This document shows positions 15,630-23,902 of a stretch of DNA of 38,637 nt, piece after piece. The number at the start of each line of letters is the position of its first letter. Position 1 is the first letter of the stretch. The notes under the pieces are model-generated. The model had not been told where the DNA came from. It saw nothing but the letters and a program-made list of their open reading frames with translations, and searched no databases. The translations under genes and the position numbers were made by a program. This stretch comes from an uncultured Acidimicrobiales bacterium (GTDB lineage: Bacteria; Actinomycetota; Acidimicrobiia; Acidimicrobiales; SHLQ01): the NCBI GenBank assembly GCA_938038815.1, contig CALHTF010000040.1, forward strand, positions 1 through 38,637. The letters are read 5' to 3'.

Positions 15630-17024
15630 CTACAGGGCGGGCACCAGATGATGGAACGGGCGGGCGGCCTCGATCGCCGATGCAATTTCGAGCAGCTGAC
15701 GGTCGTGACCAACCCGAGCAACCAACTGCAATCCCACGGGCAGACCGTCGGAAGTGAACCCGGCCGGAATCGAGATTGCCGGGCAACCGGTGGGCGTGAT
15801 CACACAACACGTGAGCATCCAGCTCAGGTAGTCGGCCATCGGTTCGCCGCCGATCTCGGTCGGGAACTCGGTCTCGACGGGAAACGGTTGCACCTGAGCG
15901 GCGGGCAACGCCAGAACATCAAACTCGTCGAAGAAATCACTCATTTCGCGGTGCAGGTCGGCCTTGGCCGATTCGGCGGCAAGGAGGTCGCCAACTTCGA
16001 GGCTTTCGCCGTAGGCGATGTTTTCCCGCACGGTTTGCTTGAGCAGCGGGCGCGCAGCCGCCGGGAGGCGGGAGCCGAGCCCGGCGTACGACGCGCCACG
16101 AAGGGTCCGAAAGATCATCTCCGCCGAGGTCAGGTCGGGGGCCGCCTCAACAAACGAGCCGCCAACGTCGGCTACCGAACGGGCCGTGTTCTCGCACAGT
16201 TCGAGGACTTCCGGCTCGCACCGGAACAGTCCGAGATCGCCCGCCCACGCCACCTTGGCCGACGTTGTAGCGGGCAGAGGCCCACCAAAGTCCGACCCGG
16301 GGTCGGCCAACGAAACCGGATCCGACCGGTGCGGTCCAGCGAGGGCCGACAGCACGAGCGCCGTGTCGGCGACGGTTCGACCCATTGGGCCCGATACCCC
16401 GAGCCGCAGGTGGGTGGTGAGCGCCGCGGGGTCGGCAACCCGACCAACGCTTGGCCGCAGGCCAACAACGTTGCACATCGCGGCGGGATTTCGCAGCGAG
16501 CCACCCAGGTCGCTTCCGTCGGCGATCGGCAGCATTCGGGCCGCCAACGCCGCCGACGCTCCCCCGCTGCTACCCCCGGCGGTCTTGTCGAGGTTCCACG
16601 GATTTCGAGTAACCCCGAACACCTCGTTGAAGGTGTGGGACCCCGTGCCGAACTCCGGGGTGTTGGTCTTGCCGACGATGATGGCGCCGGCCGAGCGCAG
16701 TTGTGCCGCTACGTGGCCGTCGGCAACCGCAGGCGTGTCGGTCGAGGCCAACGATCCGTACCGGGTCGGCAAGCCAGCCACATGCTCAAGGTCCTTTACC
16801 GCGACCGGTGGGCCGTGGAGCGCACCACGCGTTTCAACCCGATCCGCTGCGGCAGCGTCGGCCAGGATCTCGGTTCGTTCCCGGAGCGACACGATGGCGT
16901 TCACCCGAGGGTTTACCGCCTCGATCTGGTCGAGATGCGCACCGACAACCTCAGCCACCGACACCTCGCCATCAGCGATCAGTCGCACCAACTCGACCGC
17001 CGATTCGTCGATCAGCCTCGCCAT
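15630..17024 (-). CDS. amidase (amidase signature family)
   Basis: A 464-residue amidase with the Ser-cisSer-Lys triad: K77 in PPVAVKDLEHVAG, S152 in GGSSGGASAAL and nucleophile S176 in SDLGGSLRNPAA. Spacings (75 and 24 residues) fit the family. NTPEFGTGSHTFNEVFGVTRNPWN is another standard block. The family hydrolyses small amides to acid and ammonia; close family members with MARLIDESAVELVRLI starts are annotated as aryl or aliphatic amidases or GatA-like, and no GatB/GatC lies nearby, so a tRNA amidotransferase role is unlikely. No signal peptide. ATG 17024 abuts the stop of the methyltransferase gene (TAA-ATG), so the two are co-translated. Confidence 0.94.
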   Translation of the reverse strand: MARLIDESAVELVRLIADGEVSVAEVVGAHLDQIEAVNPRVNAIVSLRERTEILADAAAADRVETRGALHGPPVAVKDLEHVAGLPTRYGSLASTDTPAVADGHVAAQLRSAGAIIVGKTNTPEFGTGSHTFNEVFGVTRNPWNLDKTAGGSSGGASAALAARMLPIADGSDLGGSLRNPAAMCNVVGLRPSVGRVADPAALTTHLRLGVSGPMGRTVADTALVLSALAGPHRSDPVSLADPGSDFGGPLPATTSAKVAWAGDLGLFRCEPEVLELCENTARSVADVGGSFVEAAPDLTSAEMIFRTLRGASYAGLGSRLPAAARPLLKQTVRENIAYGESLEVGDLLAAESAKADLHREMSDFFDEFDVLALPAAQVQPFPVETEFPTEIGGEPMADYLSWMLTCCVITPTGCPAISIPAGFTSDGLPVGLQLVARVGHDRQLLEIASAIEAARPFHHLVPAL

Positions 17025-17774
17025 TTATGCCGGCCCGCCACCGGTTGTGTCGTCGGTCGGGCTCGGATCCTCGTCGGCGAACCCAGGTCCGACGTTCATC
17101 GGCCGGTGGGTAAGTTCGCCATCCATCGAAATCATGTACTGCGGCGGTTCGTTCGGCTTTTTCTCGAACACCACCATCCCCTTGTAGAAATGCACGCTGG
17201 TCGTCGAACGGGTGAACGCGGTTGGCGCACCATGGAAATCGCCATCGAGTTCGTCGATCCGCTGTTTGGCAAACTCCATGAAGGTCCCCGCACGCCCAAG
17301 GCCGCCGCCAAACTCGTCCCAGTAGCTGGTGAACGCATCCTCGACGATGTAACACCCTCCGTCGCGTAGCAGCGGGTACAGGGTTGCAAAGCTGGTGATC
17401 TGTTGGTCCATCTCGTGACCACCATCGTCGATGACGATGTCGAATGGGCCGGACTCGGCCGCTACCTCAGCCAGAAAAACCGAATCGGTCTGGTCACCGA
17501 TATGCACCTTGTAGTCCGGTGCGTTGCGGGCGGTCGCGGGAGCGATGTCGAGGCCGACGATCGTGGCGTCATCGCCGAGGAACTTCTGCCAAATCTGTAG
17601 GGATCCGCCCGCCAGAACCCCAATCTCCAACATCCGAGCCGCCGTGCCCCGAAATCGGCGAAGGTGCGCATCCTGGGCGTCGACGAAGACGTCGAGCTTT
17701 AGGCAGGTATTGCCGGTGTGGTTCTGCCAAATGGCGCGTAACGACTCATCGAGCCCTACCTGTTGTTCGTCCAC
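17025..17774 (-). CDS. class I SAM-dependent methyltransferase (CmcI/MycE-like)
   Basis: A 249-residue protein with the Rossmann SAM site ARMLEIGVLAGGSLQIWQKFLGDDATIVGLDIAP, then KVHIGDQTDSVFLAEV and PFDIVIDDGGHEMDQQITSFATLYPLLRDGGCYIVEDAFTSYWDEFGG. This order resembles the metal-dependent CmcI and macrolide sugar O-methyltransferases such as MycE, where the D-D-G-x-H block binds Mg2+. The acceptor is unknown. The start is GTG 17774 (MDEQQVGLDESLRAIWQNHTGN) with a GGGGAAG Shine-Dalgarno-like stretch just upstream. First gene of a two-gene unit with the amidase, joined stop to start. Confidence 0.88.
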   Translation of the reverse strand: MDEQQVGLDESLRAIWQNHTGNTCLKLDVFVDAQDAHLRRFRGTAARMLEIGVLAGGSLQIWQKFLGDDATIVGLDIAPATARNAPDYKVHIGDQTDSVFLAEVAAESGPFDIVIDDGGHEMDQQITSFATLYPLLRDGGCYIVEDAFTSYWDEFGGGLGRAGTFMEFAKQRIDELDGDFHGAPTAFTRSTTSVHFYKGMVVFEKKPNEPPQYMISMDGELTHRPMNVGPGFADEDPSPTDDTTGGGPA

Positions 17775-17959
17775 GCTTCCCCGTTCTTCGACCCGCGCCG
17801 CATAAGGCTCCAGATCGGCTCGTCACCTCATACTTGCTACCGAATGTACAGCGCCACGCATGTAACAAAGATTTCGCCTAGAGTTATACGCACTAACAAG
17901 ACTGCGATATACGCAGGTTCCGAGTTGGGCAATGTTGCCCGACATACGGGAGGGGAAAT

Positions 17960-18979
17960 ATGAAACGTTTACTACTGGTTCTTGCCGCGTTTGCGATGCT
18001 TGCTGCTGCCTGTGGCAGTGACGGCGATAGCGGAGCGGGCGACAGCGTTGAGACGCTCAACGTTGCCTACTTCTCGGGTTGGCCACTGCCTCCCCAAATC
18101 GGACAGGACGACGGTTCGTTCGCGGAAGCGGTCGGCGTTGACAAGATCAACTGGATCGCGCTTCCCGACGGCGGCTCGATGGCTGACGGCATGATCGCCG
18201 GCGACGTCGACATTGCCTACTCGATCGGTCTGACCCCGTTCGCGGTGAAGGCCACCAACGGTGCGCCGATCAGCATGGTCGGTATCGCCGTGGCATACGC
18301 CGACGCTGACAACTGCTTTGTTTCGGGCGACCTCGGATACACCCGTGACAACGCTGCGGAAACCCTCGCAGGCGCGACCATCCTTACTCCGATCGGCAAC
18401 GTCACCCATTACAAGCTGCTCAAGACCCTTGAGTTCTTGGGTGTCGATGCGGCCGACGTCAACGTCTTGCCGCACGAAAGTGGCGACGCAACCGCTGCTG
18501 CCTTTGCCGCTGGCGACATTCAGGTCGGCTGTGCATTCGGTGGACCGCTGGTAACCATGGAAGATGCTGGCGGTGTTCCGCTGCTCACCGGTGCCGAGAC
18601 CTCCAACGAGGTTGGTATCAAGACCTACGACGTCACCGCCGTACGCGACGATTTCGCCGATGAGTTCCCGGGCGTGGTCACTAACTTCTTGAAGGCCAAC
18701 GAAGAGTTCAACCAGAAGTGGGCTGCCGATCCTGCGGGTAACAACCCCATCATCGCCAAGGCTGCGGGTATGGACGAGGTAGGCAACTTCCTCTCCGGTC
18801 CGACGTGGTTCACCTTCCCCAGCGTTGAAGATCAGCTCTCCGATGCATGGCTCGGCAACGACGTTGCTCAGGTCATGAAGGAACAGCTCACCTTCTTCAT
18901 GGAGCAGGGCGAAATCGATGCGATTGCCGACGACTACTCGGCGTTCATCAACACCAAGTTCCTCAAGGACGCTCAGTAA
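17960..18979 (+). CDS. ABC transporter substrate-binding lipoprotein, NMT1/SsuA-TauA type
   Basis: A 339-residue lipoprotein whose signal peptide (KRLLLVLAAFAMLAAAC) ends in a lipobox at residue 18. The mature part has the NMT1/TauA pattern: LNVAYFSGWPLPPQIGQDDGSF, WIALPDGGSMADGMIAGDVDIAYSIGLTPFAVKATNGAPI, GATILTPIGNVTHYKLLKTLEFLGVDAADVNVLP, AAAFAAGDIQVGCAFGGPLVTMEDAGG, and a C-terminal helical YSAFINTKFLKDAQ. Such proteins capture sulfonates, nitrate, pyrimidine precursors or taurine; the ligand is not evident. A good AGGGGA ribosome-binding site precedes ATG 17960. Codon use is biased to a narrower set than in its neighbours, compatible with high expression. A strong terminator follows, before the ATPase gene. 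Confidence 0.93.
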   Translation: MKRLLLVLAAFAMLAAACGSDGDSGAGDSVETLNVAYFSGWPLPPQIGQDDGSFAEAVGVDKINWIALPDGGSMADGMIAGDVDIAYSIGLTPFAVKATNGAPISMVGIAVAYADADNCFVSGDLGYTRDNAAETLAGATILTPIGNVTHYKLLKTLEFLGVDAADVNVLPHESGDATAAAFAAGDIQVGCAFGGPLVTMEDAGGVPLLTGAETSNEVGIKTYDVTAVRDDFADEFPGVVTNFLKANEEFNQKWAADPAGNNPIIAKAAGMDEVGNFLSGPTWFTFPSVEDQLSDAWLGNDVAQVMKEQLTFFMEQGEIDAIADDYSAFINTKFLKDAQ

Positions 18980-19041
18980 GTCCATTTGAGGAGTAGCTAC
19001 ACCCACTCGCTGGGGTAGCAAATAGTTACTGTTTGCAGAAG

Positions 19042-19072
19042 GGCCGAGGGCGATTTTGCCCTCGGCCTTTTT
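19042..19072 (+). terminator. Rho-independent terminator between binding protein and ATPase
   Basis: GGCCGAGGGC (19042-19051) and GCCCTCGGCC (19058-19067) form a perfect 10-bp GC stem with a 6-nt loop, followed directly by TTTTT. It lies inside the transporter operon and would lower ATPase and permease levels relative to the binding protein. Confidence 0.9.
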
Positions 19073-19111
19073 GCGGCAAGAGTTGAACACCAGTTCATGG
19101 GGGGAGCGGCA

Positions 19112-19912
19112 ATGAAGCCGTTGCAAGTTCAAAATATCGACATGGTTTATGAACTGCCCAAAGGCGGTTCGGTACACGCTCTAAGCGATGTCTCGTTCGA
19201 CCTCGACAGTGGCCGTCTACTCACCCTGCTTGGCCCAAGTGGCTGCGGAAAGACGACACTGCTCAACATTCTCGCTGGCTTCCTCGCCCCCACCTCGGGC
19301 GAGGTTTGGCTGGGCGAAGAACAGGTTCTTGGCCCGAGCAAAGACCGCGGCATGGTGTTCCAGCAGGGCGCCCTGTTCGAGTGGCAATCGGTCGCCAAGA
19401 ACATCTCGTTCGGACCACGCATGGGCGGACGCAAGCACAAAGACGTTCTACCCGAGGTCGACAGATTGCTCGACACCGTTGGTCTCCAAGGTTTTGGCGA
19501 CAAGCAGGTATACGAACTTTCCGGCGGCATGCAGCAGCGGGTCGCCCTAGCGCGCTGTCTGGCCAACGACCCCGACATGATGTTGATGGACGAACCGCTC
19601 GGCGCGCTCGACGCACTCACCCGCGAAAAGATGCAGAGCCTCATCCTCAATCTGTGGGACGAAACCGGCAAGACCATCGTGCTCGTGACCCACAGCGTCG
19701 AAGAGGCCTTGATCCTCGGCGACATGGTGTTCGTTATGGCACCCCGGCCTGGCCGGATAGAGAAGATCTACGAACTCCCCTTTGCCAAACGAGCGCTCAC
19801 CGAGGACCCCCGGACGCTCAAGGCGACAACCGAGTTCCAAGAGGTCAAAGAGGAGATCTTGGGCTTCATCTGGGAGATGGAAGAAGAAATCATGGGACGT
19901 CAAGGGGAATAA
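19112..19912 (+). CDS. ABC transporter ATP-binding protein, TauB/SsuB type
   Basis: A 266-residue cytoplasmic ATPase with Walker A GPSGCGKTT, Q-loop (GMVFQQGALFEW), signature LSGGMQQR, Walker B MMLMDEPLGALD and switch histidine in VTHSVEEA. The sequence is in the nitrate/sulfonate/taurine importer class. I take ATG 19112 (MKPLQVQNIDMVYELPKGG) because GGGGGAG lies 5 nt before it; an in-frame ATG at 19097 would place that Shine-Dalgarno inside the gene. A C-terminal acidic extension (FQEVKEEILGFIWEMEEEIMG) is slightly unusual. The permease gene starts 1 nt after its stop, so the two are co-translated. Confidence 0.96.
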   Translation: MKPLQVQNIDMVYELPKGGSVHALSDVSFDLDSGRLLTLLGPSGCGKTTLLNILAGFLAPTSGEVWLGEEQVLGPSKDRGMVFQQGALFEWQSVAKNISFGPRMGGRKHKDVLPEVDRLLDTVGLQGFGDKQVYELSGGMQQRVALARCLANDPDMMLMDEPLGALDALTREKMQSLILNLWDETGKTIVLVTHSVEEALILGDMVFVMAPRPGRIEKIYELPFAKRALTEDPRTLKATTEFQEVKEEILGFIWEMEEEIMGRQGE

Positions 19913-19913
19913 C

Positions 19914-20897
19914 GTGGCTAACTTCGAAATCGGTGACCTCGGCATGACGACCCCCCAAATGGAGCCCCCGAGGCGCAAACGACGCTCCGACAACAAGACG
20001 GTCACCTTCGGCGACGGCTCGGCCGTTCGCAGTCTGCCGGCCTGGAGCCTGCTGTCGTTCATCTTGTTGCTGTTGCTCTGGTGGGCGATCACCAAAGCCT
20101 GGGGTTACCCCGAGGACTTTAAGGCCACCCTCGAAAGTGGTTTGCGCGACCGTCAGCTGTTCGAAGAGTGCCAACGCGCCGATGAGTGCGACACCAAGAG
20201 CTACACCCAGATCGTAAGCCCGCTCACCTTCCCGAGCATGCGCGATACATGGAACGCGGCGGGCGAACTGTTCACCGAAGGGTTCCGCAACATCAGCCTG
20301 TGGGAACACACCTGGGCCAGCTTGTGGCGAGTACTCAAGGGCATGTTCATTGGATCGGTCGTCGGGGTTCCGATCGGCCTTGCGATGGGTCTGTCGAGCA
20401 AGGCCCGAGGCTTCTTCGACACCCTGGTCGAGTCGTTTCGCCCCATCCCGCCGTTGGCCCTTCTGCCGCTGTTCACCTTGAGCTTTGGTCTTGGTGAAAA
20501 GGCCGCCGTGCCTCTGCTGGTCTTCGCCTCGATCTGGATCATGATCATCGCCGCCCGCTCGGGCATTAAGAACGCGCAGCTCTCCAAGGTTCGCGCCGCC
20601 TACTCGCTCGGCGCCTCAAAGTCTCAGCTGCTGCGCAAGGTGCTCATCCCTAACGCGTTGCCTGAGATCTTCACCGGCATTCGGGTGGCGCTCGGTGTGA
20701 GCTGGGGAACCTTGGTCGCCGCCGAGCTTTCTGGTGTGCAAGAAGGTTTGGGCGCCATGATTTCGATCGCCAAGAACTTCTCTCGTCTCGACGTCATCGT
20801 GGTCGGCATCGTCATCATCGCCGCCCTCGGCGTGGCGCTCGACCTCATACTGCGAATCCTCGAGCGGGTGCTGATCCCCTGGCAGGGCAAGGGCTAG
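19914..20897 (+). CDS. ABC transporter permease, TauC/SsuC type, with cysteine-bearing extracytoplasmic insert
   Basis: A 327-residue permease starting at GTG (MANFEIGDLGMTT) 1 nt after the ATPase stop. A basic cytoplasmic N-terminus (PPRRKRRSDNK) precedes TM1 at about 42-62. Then comes an unusually long extracytoplasmic segment of roughly 60 residues with two cysteines (EECQRADECDTKS) that could form a disulfide. The standard permease part follows: WASLWRVLKGMFIGSVVGVPIGLAMG, RPIPPLALLPLFTLSFGLGEKAAV, and the EAA-type loop AAYSLGASKSQLLRKVLIPNALPEIFTGIRVALGVSWGTLVAAEL. It forms the membrane pore of the importer with the preceding ATPase; the insert may be specific to this subfamily. Confidence 0.95.
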   Translation: MANFEIGDLGMTTPQMEPPRRKRRSDNKTVTFGDGSAVRSLPAWSLLSFILLLLLWWAITKAWGYPEDFKATLESGLRDRQLFEECQRADECDTKSYTQIVSPLTFPSMRDTWNAAGELFTEGFRNISLWEHTWASLWRVLKGMFIGSVVGVPIGLAMGLSSKARGFFDTLVESFRPIPPLALLPLFTLSFGLGEKAAVPLLVFASIWIMIIAARSGIKNAQLSKVRAAYSLGASKSQLLRKVLIPNALPEIFTGIRVALGVSWGTLVAAELSGVQEGLGAMISIAKNFSRLDVIVVGIVIIAALGVALDLILRILERVLIPWQGKG

Positions 20898-20904
20898 CCA
20901 GCCG

Positions 20905-21225
20905 CTAACCGTCGGCCCACTTCCGCATCGCCTCGAACGGGAAAATGCCGGTCGAGTGCTGATCGTTCCAGGTGATATTGAGGCCCCACGCCCCGTGGAG
21001 CTCGGCGTCGTCGATCCGCAGCGGAATTGGACTGCTGGGTCGGGGCCATACTTCGGCACCTTGATCTCGCAGGCTCCGACACGTTGCGCACGGGCAGGCT
21101 AAGCGAATGTCGACCAGGTTGTACTCGGCCACCAGACCATCGGCGAAGGTGATCGTCACGCCGGTGTCCTTCTTGATCTCGAGATCGACTGGAGTGAAGC
21201 GTTCGTCTTGATCGTGGTCGGGCAT
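20905..21225 (-). CDS. DUF971 domain protein (GBBH-like N-terminal domain)
   Basis: A 106-residue stand-alone DUF971 domain. TPVDLEIKKDTGVTITFADGLVAEYNLVDIRLACPCATC is the start of the fold. CPCATC plus H83 in NDQHSTGIF are the likely metal ligands, as in the Zn-binding N-terminal domain of gamma-butyrobetaine hydroxylase. WGLNITWNDQHSTGIFPFEAMRKWAD is the typical ending. Stand-alone members are widespread and often sit near Mrp/ApbC iron-sulfur carriers, but none is here. I take ATG 21225 (MPDHDQDERF); a longer frame from 21282 adds an arginine-rich, non-conserved stretch. Convergent with the permease, 7 nt apart. Confidence 0.88.
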   Translation of the reverse strand: MPDHDQDERFTPVDLEIKKDTGVTITFADGLVAEYNLVDIRLACPCATCRSLRDQGAEVWPRPSSPIPLRIDDAELHGAWGLNITWNDQHSTGIFPFEAMRKWADG

Positions 21226-21378
21226 GCACCAGCTTCGCTCAGCGGACTCTGGACCACGGCGTCGGGCCGCAACGAGCCGCAACCACCCGGTCCAAAAACC
21301 TCTATTTGTAGGTATTTCTTTCCAACATTACACGCAGAGTGGCAATTTATGGCCCGAGGCTGCAACACTTTGAGGATC

Positions 21379-22467
21379 ATGTCGTCCCAGGTCCACCGCA
21401 AAACACTGACCTTGCTGTTGGTTTTTGGACTCCTCGCGCCGGTTCTCACCACCAGCTCGCCCGCTGGTGCCTCACCCGAACCCGCCCCGGTCGAGGACCC
21501 ACCCGTCATTTGGGGAGTGACCGACTCGGTGTTTTGGGCCGCTGCTCCGTACCTCGACGAACGACTTCCCGACCATCAAGCGGTGATCCGCGGGTTCCCG
21601 GGGTTACACCTTCGGACCGTCCTCGGTTACCAACTGACCGCCGAGCTTCCCTTGCCCCCTGGTCCCGGGCTGATGGACGGACCCGGCGTGCTGGCCAACG
21701 ACTCCCACCTCATCGACGACATCGTGGTGGTTGGCCTGGGCAATATGTTCTGGGGCGACGACGCAACGAACCCTCAACGATACGAGCGCTGGATCAACGA
21801 GTTTCTCGATCACACCGACAACGCTCGCCGGGTCCTGTGGATTCGACCTCGATTGTGGGACGAGCGCGGGTCGGGCGCCTGCGGTCGCCACAAGCGCCCC
21901 TGCAACGGTTGGATGCGCACGGTAAATGAATTGCTCGACCGAGCAGCGAAACGGCATCCAAACGTCGAACTTCTCGACTGGGCCGCCGAACTTGAAGGAC
22001 ACGAAGACGAATGGCTTACCCCCGATGGCATCCACCTGATGGGCATCGACGACGGCACCCTCGGTGCTGGAGCGATGGCCGACTTTGTGGCCAACGCGAT
22101 CCTCGAGAGCCCCACTCCTGGATCTGATGAGCCGGGCCGCAAAGCGCCCATTGGTCGCCTGAACAAGGTCCGGGTCGGACCAGAGAAGACCATCGTGAAG
22201 GGCTACGCCTTCCGCCCGGTTCACGACCGACCTATCCCGGTCACGATCACCGTCGACGGCGACGTGGTGAAGCGCCGAACCACTTCGATATCGGTCATTG
22301 GGCTGGCGGAGCGAACCAGCGCCTTGTCGGACAACCACGGATTCAAGCTACGGATCCCGACCCCCGCACCGGGCGATCACACGGTGTGTCTGTGGGTTGG
22401 AGGCAAGCGGCTCAAGATGAACTGCAAAGACATCACCGTCGAGCCGATTGAGCCGCCCGGTTCGTGA
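21379..22467 (+). CDS. secreted SGNH-hydrolase-like protein with C-terminal beta domain
   Basis: A 362-residue exported protein. The signal peptide (HRKTLTLLLVFGLLAPVLTTSSPAGA) should be cleaved after ASPAGA or SPAGAS. The catalytic-like domain carries GVTDSVFWAA (block I, S50), DIVVVGLGNMFWG (position of the G/N blocks) and LTPDGIHLMG (D216 and H219), the arrangement of SGNH esterase/acyltransferase domains. The C-terminal ~100 residues (VTITVDGDVVKRRTT..., CLWVGGKRLKMNCKDITVEP) look like an immunoglobulin-type beta sandwich closed by a cysteine pair. The substrate, perhaps acyl groups on cell-wall polymers, is inferred only. The start is uncertain: ATG 21379 has GAGGA very close upstream, ATG 21349 is the alternative. 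Confidence 0.75.
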   Translation: MSSQVHRKTLTLLLVFGLLAPVLTTSSPAGASPEPAPVEDPPVIWGVTDSVFWAAAPYLDERLPDHQAVIRGFPGLHLRTVLGYQLTAELPLPPGPGLMDGPGVLANDSHLIDDIVVVGLGNMFWGDDATNPQRYERWINEFLDHTDNARRVLWIRPRLWDERGSGACGRHKRPCNGWMRTVNELLDRAAKRHPNVELLDWAAELEGHEDEWLTPDGIHLMGIDDGTLGAGAMADFVANAILESPTPGSDEPGRKAPIGRLNKVRVGPEKTIVKGYAFRPVHDRPIPVTITVDGDVVKRRTTSISVIGLAERTSALSDNHGFKLRIPTPAPGDHTVCLWVGGKRLKMNCKDITVEPIEPPGS

Positions 22468-22479
22468 CAAGGTAGGTGT

Positions 22480-22872
22480 GTGGCCGACCCATCGACATGT
22501 ATCTGCGGGCAAGACCAGCCCTACCGCTCGTGTTGTGGCCCGGTACACGCCAACGGCGCCGGATTCGGAACCTCAGCCGAAGCGCTCATGCGAGCCCGGT
22601 ACTCGGCCTACACCCTCGCCGATCGACCGTTTCTGCTCGCCAGCTGGCATCCCGATACTCGACCGGCGACGCTCGAGTTCAGTCCTGACCAGCAGTGGCA
22701 CGGCCTCGAGATCGTCGACACCGAACGAGGCGGACCGCTCGACACCGAAGGCTGGGTCGAGTTCCGGGCCCGGTTCCGACGGGGCGGTGAACACTACGAG
22801 CTACGCGAGCGCAGCCGGTTTCTCCGAGTCGATGGGCAGTGGCTGTATCTCGACGGGGTAGTCGTCGAGTAG
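22480..22872 (+). CDS. YchJ family metal-binding protein
   Basis: A 130-residue cytoplasmic protein. The N-terminal STCICGQDQPYRSCCGPVHANG is a SEC-C-like zinc site, followed by the family's EALMRARYSAYTLADRPFLLASWHPDTRP and a C-terminal NTF2-like beta fold (GWVEFRARFRRGGEHYELRERSRFLRVDGQWLYLDG). Length and order match the YchJ/UPF0225 family, whose role is not established; the SEC-C motif generally binds zinc and is found in proteins that contact other proteins. The start is GTG 22480, 12 nt after the SGNH-like gene, suggesting one transcript. Confidence 0.93.
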   Translation: MADPSTCICGQDQPYRSCCGPVHANGAGFGTSAEALMRARYSAYTLADRPFLLASWHPDTRPATLEFSPDQQWHGLEIVDTERGGPLDTEGWVEFRARFRRGGEHYELRERSRFLRVDGQWLYLDGVVVE

Positions 22873-22876
22873 CGAT

Positions 22877-23902
22877 TTACTCGGTGTCGATTTCGAGGCC
22901 GGCGAAAATATCGGTGAGCTTCGACGGAGGACCCGATTCGGCCTCGTCTTGTTCCGCCTGCTCGTCTTCGTTGTTGTCGCCGTCGGCAAGCGACCCGAAA
23001 TCAAACCCCGACAGATCGAGCACGAAGGAGGTGGGAGGCGACGGCTCGGTTACCTCGTCGCCTTCCCCGTCTACCGGTTCTACGCCGCTAGTCTCCTCGA
23101 CCTCTTCCACGACCACGGTCGTGGTCGCCGGTGAAGTAATTGTCGGCGCTACAGAGCTCGCTAGCCCGCCCACGACGGACGCGACCGCATTGGTCGGGTA
23201 GGGAGCCTTCGGCTCGTTACGTTCGACTTGGCTCGAGGTTCCGAGAAGGCCGCTCAGGCCAAGGGTGGCGACGATCGCCACCAACGCTGCGCCAACCAGG
23301 CCGCGTACCCGTCCGGTCGCCTGATACGGCGCATCCAGGGTCTGTGGCTGGGTCTGGGCCGGGGTCGGGTCGAACGGCGTCGGAGTTGCGGCGGTCTGAG
23401 CGGGCAGTTGGTCGGCCGAGGAGAGCATCGCGACATCGGGAACGAGCAGGTTCGAGTCGGCGCCGGCGGCCAAGGCGGCGCCACACGCGGTCATCGCCGA
23501 TACCTCGTTGCTCGTCAGGCGACGACCATCGGTTGCCACATAGTCGTCGCGAGACCGGCGAGTGAGCGCATCGCCAACTTCGACAACCTCCACCGTAACG
23601 TCGGGCAGGTGGCGTTCGAGTCGGGCCACTTCGTAGCTGACGTTGGTCGACGGCAGGCAGGCGAGGCGAATCTCGGTCAGGCGAGAGCTGTCGGAGTCGT
23701 GGTCGACGTGGTTGTCGATCCTGGCGACCGCCGAAGCGATCTTTCGCGAAACCATCGACGTTTCATTCGCTGCGGAATCGTCGAGGTCAAACACCTCGAT
23801 GATCTCGCCACCTTCGATGAGCGCGGCGCGGGTACCCCACGGACGGGCATCGATGCCGAGGGTGAAACCCCGGCGGGCCTCAAGGTTGGCTGCGTGGGTC
23901 AC
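22877..23902 (-). CDS. membrane protein with Hsp70/actin-like N-terminal half
   Basis: A 341-residue protein of no firmly recognised family. The N-terminal half starts [25 protein letters not shown], resembling the phosphate-binding strand of Hsp70/actin ATPases (GID-x-G-T), and later has [19 protein letters not shown], like the second conserved Hsp70 glycine region. The interdomain parts are too short for a full Hsp70. A single transmembrane helix follows ([22 protein letters not shown], about residues 215-236), then a long low-complexity acidic external tail rich in T, V, E and D. GTG 23902 overlaps the stop of the upstream RTX metzincin gene (GTGA), so the two are coupled. ATP binding is an inference from the motif only. 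Confidence 0.6.
   Translation of the reverse strand: MTHAANLEARRGFTLGIDARPWGTRAALIEGGEIIEVFDLDDSAANETSMVSRKIASAVARIDNHVDHDSDSSRLTEIRLACLPSTNVSYEVARLERHLPDVTVEVVEVGDALTRRSRDDYVATDGRRLTSNEVSAMTACGAALAAGADSNLLVPDVAMLSSADQLPAQTAATPTPFDPTPAQTQPQTLDAPYQATGRVRGLVGAALVAIVATLGLSGLLGTSSQVERNEPKAPYPTNAVASVVGGLASSVAPTITSPATTTVVVEEVEETSGVEPVDGEGDEVTEPSPPTSFVLDLSGFDFGSLADGDNNEDEQAEQDEAESGPPSKLTDIFAGLEIDTE

Noticed and set aside
15282..17369. Open frame of 695 codons on the plus strand
   Set aside because: It is antisense to the amidase and methyltransferase, which have clear catalytic motifs. The translation is arginine/histidine-rich with no recognisable domain, as expected from GC-rich antisense frames.
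17972..19177. Open frame of 401 codons on the minus strand
   Set aside because: Antisense to the binding-protein gene and crossing its terminator; no domain is recognisable.
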